A DNA stretch of 63,285 nucleotides, taken from Paulinella micropora. Taxonomy: Eukaryota; Cercozoa; Imbricatea; Euglyphida. Numbering within the stretch: position 1 is the first letter of the stretch; every line of letters starts with the position of its first letter. The notes under the pieces are model-generated. The model was not told where the DNA came from, did not search any database, and saw nothing but the letters and a program-made list of their open reading frames with translations. The position numbers and the translations under genes are program-made. Below, one piece after another: positions 54,043-63,285 of this stretch. The stretch spans positions 320,385 through 383,669 of the forward strand of contig BJOX01000023.1 of NCBI GenBank assembly GCA_009731375.1, in the 5' to 3' direction.

Positions 54043-56056
54043 ATGAACACCAGGGTGGGCGAGCTCAGGGTGTGGGCACTGGGCTTCATTACTGAATACT
54101 GCCGGCTACAATGCTTGTACGTCAAACCGCTAACGCGCATGCTCGTGGAGGGGCACCGTGACGACGGGAGCAGTATTGTTTTTTCCATCTACGAGTCCTT
54201 GCTGGCGTCGCTGCACACCGTCGCCAGCACTATTCTCACCCAAACCACCCTGAGCCATGAAGAGGTAGCGCAGGTAATTCAGCGCGAAATTATCCCGCGC
54301 CTGGACTCTTTCACACGCTGGCACGCTTCTACCGACACGCACATGACGTGCATCAAGGCCGCCATTGCTGCCTCGAGCAGGGGCAAGGCCTGGCTGCGAG
54401 CCGTCAGGACCTTGGTCCACAACCAAGACCTCGCCGCGGCCCTTAGCTACCCGTAGTACTACGCGCAACTGCTGGCGCTCTGGGGCCTCCGGGAGACCCT
54501 GCCGGACGGGGATGCGCTGCGTCTGTCGCTAGTGTCCGCGAAACGCCTGGCGGACAAGGGCTTGTTCGATCATATCTACGGGAGGCTGGCGCAGTTTCTG
54601 CAGTTGTCCAGCCAGCAGCAGTATCCCAGCGGCTTTGGCCTGCTTTTTTTTTGTCTTGACAAGCCCGGCGGGCGCCACGGCGCGTCCTACCTGGAAGTGC
54701 GAGCCTTTGTCTATCCCGACTGCCTCATCTTCTGTTCGGCCAGCAGTTCGGAACCACAATATCAGGGCGTTGCCACCCATCTCTCCCCTGCACCCCGTAG
54801 ATGGTGCGGCGGACCCCCCCGCCAACGCCAGACCGCTGGCTGCAGGCGTCAGGCTGATGATGCACCAGCGGAATTTGCGGTTTGTGACCCCGCCCGAGCA
54901 GGCGCCCGAGTGCCAGCCCCAGCTTAGGCTGAAACACCTTGGGCAGTACGATGAAGCACAGGGCACGGATTTGCTGCTGCACGTGCCGCCGGGGTCCTGC
55001 AAGAGCTGGGTGGCCCTGCTGCGCGCTACGGGGGTCTATGATTTAGATAGCAAGCAGAGCGCAGCCCTCGTGAATGCGATCCGTGGGTCAGGCGCCGCTC
55101 TTGACGCCTCGCCGTCTCCCTCGCCGATTTCCACGCCTACCAGAAATTCCTGGGACAGCTTGACGGGCAGCACCTCCGAGCCGCGACCGCTTGTGACCAA
55201 CGCGGACGGGCCGCACGCTAGCTCACCCACAGAAGAACAGGTGGGCGGCGGGGCCGTGCCGCCCGCACCGCCCCTGCTTCCTCCGAAGAGGGACCATCCT
55301 CCGCGCCGCATTTCCGCCGAGCTAGCTGTGGACACGACGGGCGCCCCGCTACACCGGCAACGTACACTGCCACCTTTACCCAAATTTCATGCAGCAGATT
55401 TGGGGACGGGCACGTTAGGCACGACCGTCTTTGTGTTGCCTCGCAAGCTACCGCTACCCCCAAGGGCGAGCAGCTCAGAGCACGGCCTGCTGTCGCCGAC
55501 AAGGTGCCCGCCTCCCCTAGATATAAAAGCTCTAAACAGGCCTCACCCACCGGCGCCTAACACGGTGCCGCCCCGCCGCCCTCGCGGTACGCTGTCCGGC
55601 GTTGCGAAACCAGCTGAGGGAGAGCCACCCGCTCTGGAAGACGACGTGGCTGACAATTTAAACGGGCCCGATTTCGAGGGCCCGGCAGAACTCCCGGCCC
55701 CACAGTCCTACAATAGGATCGCGTCAGCACCCCCCGTGCTGACCAGGCACAGAAGCTCCACTTGCTACAGTATGCCCGAGCCCTGCACGAGCAGGTCTGT
55801 GAACCGTGGGGAAGCTAGGGGCGAGCCGGGCTCGCCCAGACACAGCCTGCCCTTTGGCGCAGAAGACCTCCAGCACCAACTCCTGGAATTACAAAAAACC
55901 CCCACGCTGCAAAATAGAAGCTTTAGCTTGGAGTCGCCCGGCTTGTTGCAAGGCAGGCTGAACTCGCGTCGCAGTGTTCTGACGCCTTGCTCCGACGACT
56001 CGACCAGCGAAGGTTCAAATGGCTTTGAAGAAGAAAAATGCAACAACAAGAAATAA
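54043..56056 (+). CDS. possible RhoGEF (DH-PH) protein with Pro-rich tail
   Basis: ATG 54043. An all-helical N-terminal part (FITEYCRLQCLYVKPLTRML, FSIYESLLASLHTVASTIL, HNQDLAAALSYP) resembles a Dbl-homology domain. TAG at 54454 interrupts it, but the frame continues with YYAQLLALWGLRETLP and FDHIYGRLAQFLQL. A PH-like segment follows (YLEVRAFVYPDCLIFCSA; LLLHVPPGSCKSWVALLRA), with a frame change near 54790. The long C-terminal tail is Pro/Ser-rich (PPLPKFHAADL, RASSSEHGLLSPTRCPP) and ends in TAA at 56056. DH-PH proteins activate Rho GTPases. The assignment rests on pattern only; an unrelated helical protein is possible. Confidence 0.4.
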
Positions 56057-56263
56057 AAAATAGAGACCGCACTTCTATCGATTTCCAAAGCCGGCCGGTC
56101 AGCAGCTAGACCCCCTTGCGGCATCCTCCAAAAAAAAGAAAGAAAGCAGTTGCTTTTAATAAGATTGTCTTTGCGGGCGGGGCGCGTGTTTGGGGGAAAA
56201 AAAAAAAAAGACAGTCAAGAAGATGGATAGCGAGCATCTTGGCGATGGATAGCGAGCGTCTTT

Positions 56264-56786
56264 TCAAGGATTCGGCACCATGCTCTGCATCGACATCTTC
56301 TCCTCGAATTCAGCGAAGCGCCAATGTTTGACCAGCAACGTGTGCTGTTTCTGTAAGATTGCTAATCTCTTACTTTTTTCAAACAGAGAGCGTAGGTAGT
56401 CCTCGGCGGCAATCATGAGTGCATACAGGGCTGATTTGTTGTATCTCTCGACCTTGCCCCCGATTTGCATAACTTGTCTGTACAAGCGTCGGCGGAACGG
56501 TGCCCGCCGCAGTGCGAAGTGGTTCAGACTAAACTTTTGGGTCCTGTTGCACTCTGCGTTCAGCAAGCGGTAGCGCTTGATCACTCTCTTTGGACGTTGT
56601 TCGGGCTCTTCCTCGTGCTTTTTCTTTTTTTGTTTTCTTGTCGCTCTTCTTGTCGCTCTTCTTGCTGTGAGTCTTGCTGTGCTGCTTCTGTTTCTTCTTG
56701 TTGGATTCATCATCGGCCTTCTTGGGGACCTCGCGCGCCTTCTTGCGTCTGCTCTTGCTCTCGTGGGCATATTTCGTACGAGCCAT
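56264..56786 (-). CDS. highly divergent histone H3-like protein
   Basis: ATG 56786 opens MARTKYAHESKSRRKKAREV, sharing the MARTK start of H3, followed by a long Lys/Ser-rich tail. At an A7 run near 56625 one base is missing; the next frame continues through EEEPEQRPKRVIKRYRLL to a histone-fold core: FALRRAPFRRRLYRQV (compare LLIRKLPFQRLVREI), RYNKSALYALMIAAEDYL (FQSSAVMALQEACEAYL), RSLFEKSKRLAILQKQHTLL ([20 protein letters not shown]), ending soon after at 56264. About 174 residues against 135 for canonical H3, with a longer tail and poor identity outside the core. It could belong to a virus, a centromeric-type variant, or a lineage-specific H3. Confidence 0.65.
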
Positions 56787-56937
56787 TGTTGTTTTTTGAC
56801 CAGCAGCTTGTGGTTTATGCTCTTGCTGTTGATTCTAAACAAAACACAAGGGGAAGGGTGGGGAGGGGACCGCCTCCCGCAGATGCGCTTGTTTTTGGTC
56901 ATCGCGCCCCCTCCCTCTCTTCCCCAACACTGTTTCC

Positions 56938-57735
56938 NNNNNNNNNNNNNNNNNNNNNNNNNNNNNNNNNNNNNNNNNNNNNNNNNNNNNNNNNNNNNNN
57001 NNNNNNNNNNNNNNNNNNNNNNNNNNNNNNNNNNNNNNNNNNNNNNNNNNNNNNNNNNNNNNNNNNNNNNNNNNNNNNNNNNNNNNNNNNNNNNNNNNNN
57101 NNNNNNNNNNNNNNNNNNNNNNNNNNNNNNNNNNNNNNNNNNNNNNNNNNNNNNNNNNNNNNNNNNNNNNNNNNNNNNNNNNNNNNNNNNNNNNNNNNNN
57201 NNNNNNNNNNNNNNNNNNNNNNNNNNNNNNNNNNNNNNNNNNNNNNNNNNNNNNNNNNNNNNNNNNNNNNNNNNNNNNNNNNNNNNNNNNNNNNNNNNNN
57301 NNNNNNNNNNNNNNNNNNNNNNNNNNNNNNNNNNNNNNNNNNNNNNNNNNNNNNNNNNNNNNNNNNNNNNNNNNNNNNNNNNNNNNNNNNNNNNNNNNNN
57401 NNNNNNNNNNNNNNNNNNNNNNNNNNNNNNNNNNNNNNNNNNNNNNNNNNNNNNNNNNNNNNNNNNNNNNNNNNNNNNNNNNNNNNNNNNNNNNNNNNNN
57501 NNNNNNNNNNNNNNNNNNNNNNNNNNNNNNNNNNNNNNNNNNNNNNNNNNNNNNNNNNNNNNNNNNNNNNNNNNNNNNNNNNNNNNNNNNNNNNNNNNNN
57601 NNNNNNNNNNNNNNNNNNNNNNNNNNNNNNNNNNNNNNNNNNNNNNNNNNNNNNNNNNNNNNNNNNNNNNNNNNNNNNNNNNNNNNNNNNNNNNNNNNNN
57701 NNNNNNNNNNNNNNNNNNNNNNNNNNNNNNNNNNN
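56938..57735. other. assembly gap
   Basis: 798 N; C/T-rich sequence precedes it and ttttcccctctccccc follows it. Confidence 0.95.
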
Positions 57736-57753
57736 TTTCCCCTCTCCCCCTCG

Positions 57754-57827
57754 CCACCGTGTTTTGTTTTGGCTCAGGCCATGCCGCAACCCACCGTGTT
57801 TTGTTTTGGCTCAGGCCATGCCGCAAC
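57754..57827. repeat. 37-bp tandem duplication over a start codon
   Basis: ccaccgtgttttgttttggc plus tcaggccatgccgcaac occurs twice in direct tandem (57754-57790 and 57791-57827). The unit contains the ATG of the following gene, so there are two start codons in different frames; the second (57818) opens the long frame. Confidence 0.9.
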
Positions 57828-58730
57828 GAAAGCGTGGCGGCAGCAATGCGGAGATTAGGACACGAGGCGAGCAGGCAGGCCCCTCGCGCTGCGTTTTCTT
57901 TGGTGCTGAACCACCCGTCTCGCTAGACGCCGCCAGTGCGGTCTGGGTCTTTGAACATTACCTGTACGAAAACGCTCTAAGGCACGACCTTCTAGAAGAA
58001 AAGCGTCACAATGGACACCCTGAGGCACGCGAGCACTACAGCCTGCAGCTTTCGGACCAAGAACTGGCCATCCTTGCCGAGGCTATGATAGGCAGACCCT
58101 GGCAGTGCTTTTACGAACACATGGATAACTCACACGACCCCTGCCTGGCTAACAGCGAAAAGATTCAGAGCTGGGGCTACGTTGCCGCCACCAGGTATGA
58201 TGCGCAAGCGAGATCACTGTTCATGTACACGTACCCGTACGACAATGAGGAGGGGATCACCAGCGTGCGGCGCCTGCGTGACCCCGACGGCCCCAAGGGC
58301 GCTAGCATCCAGCACGTGCGCAACATCGTAACCAACCAGGCCTGGGTGCTGGAAAATTCGTACTGCAAGCGACTTCATGGGCGAGTGCGCGCTGGCGCCC
58401 GAGCACTGCTTTGTATACATGGAACCGGTCACCACTAGCTGGGACGTTAATCTGCCCAACCAGACCGCGGACCTGAGCCGTCTGGCTTATAAGGAAAATT
58501 ACCTAAACCGCGCCTCGCACGCCGCCGGCGGGGGGTGGGACAACCTCTTAGTCGCATTCAATCCCGCCCGCAAGCCTTGGGGCGTTCTTTGCTCGCCCCC
58601 GCTACCAACAGTGGGGGGGAAAAGAACGGGCGGGAAGGGGCGCACGAAAGAATGCACGGCGTTCGGGGGGAGGGGCTGTTGGTCAGGCTTGCACTCCCGC
58701 CCCGCCCCGCCCATTTCAGGGCCTCGGTAA
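57818..58730 (+). CDS. unknown protein, one frameshift
   Basis: ATG 57818 (MPQRKRGGSNAEIRTRGEQA). Globular sequence with many aromatics (VWVFEHYLYENALRHDLL, LAEAMIGRPWQCFYEHMDNS, LFMYTYPYDNEEGITSVRRL). Near 58372 the frame must change to continue with GECALAPEHCFVYMEPVTT, WDVNLPNQTADLSRLAYKE and AGGGWDNLLVAFNPARKPWG; the end is somewhere between 58600 and 58730. No family is recognised. The upstream tandem duplication may disturb its translation. Confidence 0.45.
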
Positions 58731-58805
58731 GCGTTGGGCGGGGGGCGGCCTAATTCGGAATCTCTTTGAAAATCTATACCCAAACAAGCGCTGGACTTGC
58801 TAGCC

Positions 58806-59659
58806 ATGAAAACCTATTCCTTGCACAGCAACCGGCCCGTGATGGAGACCACTGCAGAAACTAGGCTGACCCCTACCACCGTGCCAATCCCGCAAGTAGT
58901 CATCGAGCAGGCGGCGGCTCCTACGGAGCCACGCCCCGCCGCGTCCGACGTAGAGCCAACACAGTTCGACGGCAAACAACCCCTGACGCACTTGATTGCG
59001 GCGGCCTCGCAGCAGATCTCGCGCATTGCCGACGAGGGCCAGAGAACAAAGGTAACGGGAGCGGTACCTGGTTGACTCCATGTGCAGCGAAAATAGCCGG
59101 ACTGAAGGACGCGCAGCGGGAGCGTATTGCACGCTGCGCCGAGGAGGCTTCGGATGATATGGCTAACTTCTACGGCCTGTTTCTGAGCGAGGAGCAGCGC
59201 AAGGCTATGAACGCCGAAAAGCAGGCGTGGAGCAGTTCGGCGATGTCAGAGAGCGAGTCCGGTTTTCATCGCAAGTGGGTCAACGCCGCGCTAGCGGCCT
59301 TTACGCACACTGCCGCCAGTGCGGGTGTGGACGTCAGACAGGGTGGCTGGGACAGTATTAGGCGCGCACTGGCAGCACAGAAAACCGCCCCGGCGCAGGC
59401 GGTGCAAGTAGAACCGGCCAAGTCGGATCTGCAGCAGAAGCTCGTTTCGGCAGAGCGCCATGCGGCGGCCTCTCTCATGAGCACGGCACCGGAGGTCCTG
59501 CACAAGAGGGCCCGCAGTGAGTTCGAGGCACCAGCAGCTCAGACCACCGCTGATGATCACCCGTTCGGGAAGTATTTTATCGGAGAAAATACTCTGAAGC
59601 TGCGCATGCCGGAAGGCCACTGGAAATCAATGCGTGGGAGAGCTGAGCGGTCCGGGTAA
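58806..59659 (+). CDS. unknown protein, frame change in the middle
   Basis: ATG 58806 (MKTYSLHSNRPVMETTAETR) through a Pro/Thr-rich segment to GQRTKVTG at about 59060, then another frame with IAGLKDAQRERIARCAEEAS, MANFYGLFLSEEQRKAMNAE, FHRKWVNAALAAFTHTAASA and HPFGKYFIGENTLKLRMPEG, ending in TAA 59657. The join is probably a one- or two-base indel; a GT-AG pair that would restore the frame was not found. No domain is recognised; predicted soluble and helical. Confidence 0.45.
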
Positions 59660-59688
59660 AAAAGACCCGCACAAAAAAAAGAGAATTG

Positions 59689-59722
<34 letters not shown>

Positions 59723-60180
59723 GGGGCTGGACGACCGCCCATTCTTTTGTAACCTCTCTCTTGCACCAAAAACCTCAAATTTGTGCACGTCCGCGCTTTT
59801 CTTGCGCGGGTGACAGTCCTCCCCAGCTATTTCGTTGGGCTTGGTTCTCTTGTCTGACGCGGGTTTCGTAGAGAAGGGCAGGTCGAACGGGGGCAGGTTA
59901 TGTTCATGCAAAGTCAAGACAACTCGCTCTTTTTTTCTTTATTAAAAGTTTTTGTTGGTCTGAAACAGACCGAAACGCAAGAGAAAAGGAAAAATCCTAG
60001 TAAACTTAATGTGCCCGGCGCGCCAGTGATTTTGTCTAGAGGTTTGCAATTTAATACGATAGATTTTACTTTTTATTCTAAGAATTGTGTCCGGCGGAGC
60101 CGATATCTCCGTTGTCGTCCGGCAAGAAAAGACAAAAAAAGAAAGGAAAACCAGTAGATGGCCATTGTCGAGGCACAACG
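59660..60180. other. intergenic with GA repeat and small frames
   Basis: A (GA)n run at 59692-59718. Small frames on both strands (for example PSKLNVPGAPVILSRGLQF on + at 60000) have plausible composition but no recognised family and no support. Confidence 0.4.
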
Positions 60181-60210
60181 ACTATGCACACGTACAACAG
60201 CTCTGTACAC

Positions 60211-60670
60211 ACGACAATACACACACAAACACACAAACACACAACCTCACACACACACAGACACACAAACACACGCATACAAACACACACACACACACAC
60301 AGACACACAAACACACGCATACAAACACACACACACACAAACACACAAACACACACACAAAACACACAAAACACACAAAACACACAAACACACACACACA
60401 AACACACAACACACACAAACACACAAACACACACACAAACACACAAACACACGCACAAACACACGCACAAACACACACACACACACACACACAAACACAC
60501 AAACGCACACACAAACAAACACACACACACACACAAACACCCAAACACACACACAAACACCCAAACACATACAAACACCCAAACACACACACAAACACAC
60601 ACACACACACAAACACCCAAACACACACACAAACACCCAAACACACACACACACACAAACGCAAACACAT
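60211..60670. repeat. CA-rich compound microsatellite
   Basis: About 460 bp of cacacaaacacac-type repeats with occasional cgc and ata interruptions. Frames through it (His/Thr or Cys/Val) are repeat translation. Confidence 0.95.
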
Positions 60671-60790
60671 AACAGGACTGTGGCACACACCTGCAAACAG
60701 ATCTGTACACACAAGTACACACAAAACAAGGACTACTGCACACGAAACTGCGGGCCAACATTAGACTGTGTGCAAAAAAAGATTTGGGAT

Positions 60791-61048
60791 GTTGGCACGA
60801 TTGCGCAAACCCAATGTTGGCACCATTGCGCAAACCCAATGTTGGCACCATTGCGCAAACACAATGTTGGCACCATTGCGCAAACCCAATGTTGGCACCA
60901 TTGCGCAACCCAATGTTAGCACCATTGCGCAAACCCAATGTTGGCACCATTGCGCAAACCCAATGTTGGCACCATTGCGCAAACCCAGTGTTGGCACCAT
61001 TGCGCAAACCCAATGTTGGCACCATTGCGCAAACCCAATGTTGGCACC
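60791..61048. repeat. 25-bp tandem repeat with TTGCGCAA palindrome
   Basis: Ten units of gttggcaccattgcgcaaac plus ccaat and a partial eleventh; one unit is 24 bp, and few have substitutions. Each unit centres on the 8-bp palindrome TTGCGCAA. Confidence 0.95.
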
Positions 61049-61193
61049 TATGATCGCCCCAAAAGCCCATGGAAAGAACCGCGTAGTTATGTAATTTTTT
61101 GACGCAAAAATAATTTTGGAAGGGGGCGCCGGGCAGTTTTTTAGTCTTTTGTGCTTGGGGTCTACTGCTACGCTGCAGAATCAAGAGCATATG

Positions 61194-61920
61194 CTGTGTG
61201 TGTGCATTCTTGTGTGTTTGCAAAAGAAATTAGGTGGGTTGTGTGTGTGTGTGACACTATGCAGAAGGAAATGTATGAGTTGTGTGTGTGTGTGTGCATT
61301 CATTTTTGCGTGTGTGCAAAAGAAGGTGCGTGGTTTGTGTGTGTGTGTGTGTGTGTGTGTGGTCTTGCGTGTGTGCGTGTGCGTGACACTGTGTGCAAAA
61401 GGAAATGCATGCGCTGTGTGTGTGCATTCATTTTTGCGTGTGTGCAAAAGAAGGTGCGTGGTTTGTGTGTGTGTGTGTGTGTGTGTGTGGTCTTGCATGT
61501 GTGCGTGTGCGTGACACTGTGTGCAAAAGGAAATGCATGCGCTGTGTGTGTGCATTCATTTTTGCGTGTGTGCAAAAGAAGGTGAGTGGGTTGCGTGTGC
61601 GTGACACTGTGTGCAAAAGGAAATGCATGAGCTGTGTGTGTGTGCATTCATTTTTGCGTGTGTGCAAAAGAAGGTGAGTGGGTTGCGTGTGTGTGACACT
61701 GTGCAAAAGAAGGTGAGTGGGTTGCGTGTGTGTGTGACACTGTGCAAAAGGAAATGCGCGAGTTGTGTTTGTGTGTGTAAGTGTGTGTGTGTGCAATCTT
61801 GCGTATGTGTGTGTGTGTGTGTGTGCAAAAGAAAGTGCGTGGGTTGTGTGTGTGGTTGTGCGCGTGTGTGTGCAAAGTCTTGCGTGTATGTGTGTGCATA
61901 CAAAGAAATGCATGGATTAT
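61194..61920. repeat. GT-rich higher-order repeat
   Basis: (GT)n tracts organised in units of roughly 60-125 bp containing tgcattcatttttgcg, gtgcaaaagaaggtg and gtgacactgtgtgcaaaagg; at least three long units at 61290-61560 and shorter ones after. Opposite strand sense to the CA tract at 60211. Confidence 0.9.
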
Positions 61921-62160
61921 GTGTTGTAAATCGATAATCTAAACTCTTCCGCACGTCTTTGCACCCCACGCCCTTGGTTTTCTTTGTCTGTAAAAAAACA
62001 GGCCTTTTTTCATTGATTCAACCACGCACAAACGCGGTTACGACGGATTTGCCAACAATATCTGATGGAGAACCACGAGGTGCTCACGAATTCGTTTGTT
62101 CTTTTTCTAATAGTTTGTCTAGGACAAACTGTATAGGACTTCAAAGAATTCAAAGCGTTT

Positions 62161-63285
62161 ATGGCCGCCAAGTTTCAGACGACAAACAACGGCGTAATTG
62201 CGGATCAGGTGAGAATTTTCTCGGCGTTTGTGATTTGCTAGCTTCTATGTTGCTAGTATTTTTTCTCAGTGTGTTTTTGTGTTTCTTTGCAACACTGTGT
62301 TATGTCTTGTGTATCTCTTTTTTTGTCAGGGCCATCTAGTGCATAGCTTAGCCAGCAACGATGTTCCGCAGGGAACGGTATTATTATGCCATACCTTTTT
62401 TTTATACACCTTGTTTTTACCTACCAGCAAACGAAACCAATGTGTTGCTTTTTTGCAGTTTGCACCGCCAATGAGCAACCCAGTCTTTTCAAGCCAGTGT
62501 GCTATGAATCAACAAGCCTACACGCTGGTTTCTCTCCCTTCATTTTTATGTTACCTATCTGTCTTGTGTATTTCCTTTGTTGTCAAAAGCTTTCTAGTGC
62601 CTAGCTTAGTTAGTAGCACCTCCCAATGTTCCGCAGGAGATAATATGCCATACCTTTTTTTTTTGATACACCTTGTTTTACCTACCAGCAAACAAGACAC
62701 CAGTGTATTGCTTTTTTGCAGTTTGCACCGCCAATGAGCAACCCGGTCTTTTCAAGCCAGCCTGCCATGAATCAACAAGGCTACACGCTGGTCTCTCTCC
62801 CCTTATTTTTGGGTTACTTATCTGTCTTGTGTATTTCCTTTGTCGTCAGGGCTCTCTAGTGCATAGCTTAGCCAGCAGCACTACCAATGTTCCGCAGGAA
62901 ACGGTATATATGCCATACCCTTTTTTTGATACACCTTGTTTTTACCTACCAGAAAACGAAACCAATGTGTCACTTTGTGCAGTTTGCACAGCCAATGAGC
63001 AGCCCGGTCTCTTCCAGCCAGCCTGCCGCGAATCAACACGACTACACGCCGGTCTCTGCCCATATTCTATCTCTCTCTCTCTCTCTTTCTCTCTCTTGTC
63101 TAATCTTTTTTTCTGTTTCTCTTTTGATAGATCCAAAGACACACTATGCTTGCAAGCCCTACAACAGAGTCGGCGCAGCTGCTGGTTTTTGCTCCCACCC
63201 CTCCTCCTTTTCCTTTCCCTTCTCTCTCTTTTGACTTCAGTCCTCGTGTAATACGTGATGTACCCCCCCCCCCCCCCCCCCCCAA
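62161..63285 (+). CDS. multi-exon gene with repeated exon pairs, Pro/Gln/Ser-rich, partial
   Basis: Exons inferred by GT-AG sites, all phase 0: 62161-62208 (ATG, MAAKFQTTNNGVIADQ), 62330-62377 (GHLVHSLASNDVPQGT), 62459-62527 (FAPPMSNPVFSSQCAM...), 62722-62790, 62850-62903 (GSLVHSLASSTTNVPQET), 62983-63051 (FAQPMSSPVSSSQPAA...), 63131 to the window end (IQRHTMLASPTTESAQLL). Introns are 59-194 nt with pyrimidine tracts. Exon types A (48-54 nt) and B (69 nt) alternate through tandem duplication. The middle A exon (about 62594-62641) has lost its donor GT and is probably skipped. The repetitive, low-complexity protein has no recognised domain. Confidence 0.65.
62330..63051. repeat. tandem duplication of exon-intron units, about 260 bp
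   Basis: Three copies of a block containing agtgcatagcttagccagc, ccataccttttttt, tgcagtttgcaccgccaatg and ttgtgtatttcctttg, starting at about 62330, 62590 and 62850. The copies differ mainly at splice sites and in a few codons. Confidence 0.85.
63258..63283. repeat. poly-C tract at the window end
   Basis: About 23 consecutive C, translated as poly-Pro by the last exon frame; like other homopolymers here it may precede a sequence gap. Confidence 0.9.

Noticed and set aside
5057-54456. Stop-codon reassignment (TAA/TAG read as Gln), suggested by in-frame TAA at 8207 (Gln in a paralogue) and TAG at 54454
   Set aside because: PLV genes here end in TAA and have no internal TAA or TAG over more than 1800 codons. 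Other in-frame stops replace Lys (24722) or Ala (25656), and TGA also occurs in frame. Random nonsense changes explain this better.
60180-61913. Long frames rich in His/Thr or Cys/Val
   Set aside because: They are translations of CA and GT repeats and exist in several frames at once.
1-63285. CRISPR arrays, tRNA or rRNA genes, telomeric repeats
   Set aside because: No repeat-spacer pattern, cloverleaf-like gene or rRNA sequence was recognised by eye; the 25-bp array has no spacers and is not telomere-like.

Overview
The window is nuclear DNA of a unicellular eukaryote, probably an alga or other protist; the sequence alone does not give the species. Evidence for a eukaryote is a chromodomain and ZZ-finger gene with spliceosomal introns of 44-71 nt (1706-5218), a multi-exon gene built from repeated exons (62161 to the end), abundant microsatellites, and three classes of eukaryotic mobile DNA. 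It is a draft scaffold with thirteen N gaps, most of them abutting poly-G, poly-C or poly-A runs.

Layout. 1-1.7 kb: AG-rich satellite DNA. 1.7-5.8 kb: chromodomain/ZZ gene. 5.8-7 kb: AT-rich, nearly empty. 7-11.7 kb and 16.2-36.8 kb: a GC-rich, gene-dense, apparently intronless region on both strands. It holds decayed copies of a large unknown protein family (recurring GLDNLF...CLFVY module, at 7-8.4, 24-27.6, 28.3-31.5 and 31.5-32.4 kb), an F-box/LRR protein, a CoiA-like nuclease, two secreted or membrane proteins, an SF2 helicase start and several unknown genes. Many carry one or more frameshifts or in-frame stops. 54-59.7 kb is similar and includes a possible RhoGEF-PH protein and a very divergent histone H3. 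59.7-62 kb: CA, GT and 25-bp tandem repeats. 62.1 kb to end: the exon-repeat gene.

Mobile DNA is nested. An LTR retroelement (36833-41659) is inserted in the last codons of the gene at 11037 (target duplication AGGCA). A Polinton-like virus (PLV) is inserted in one LTR (terminal repeat starting AGTAGTATAGG, target duplication AATATG). The two PLV ends lie about 30 kb apart in the scaffold (11770-16148 reversed, and 41660-46022). Three independent joints (LTR/host, PLV/LTR, fibre reading frame) all become contiguous if 16149-46022 is flipped, so that segment is inverted by misassembly or by a real inversion. The PLV carries an rve-type integrase, two AP2-like/zinc-finger proteins, a fibre protein and the N-terminal half of a protein-primed DNA polymerase B; the polymerase half and the fibre are fused tail to tail across an internal deletion, and no capsid or packaging gene is visible. 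A DIRS-like tyrosine-recombinase retrotransposon (46345-53582, minus strand) with split direct repeats follows next to another fibre-like scrap.

The GC-rich part, with its unknown multi-copy genes, divergent H3 and bacterial-type CoiA nuclease, looks foreign and decaying. An endogenised large DNA virus is one explanation, but no viral hallmark gene (major capsid, packaging ATPase, D5 primase) is visible there, so this is inference only.
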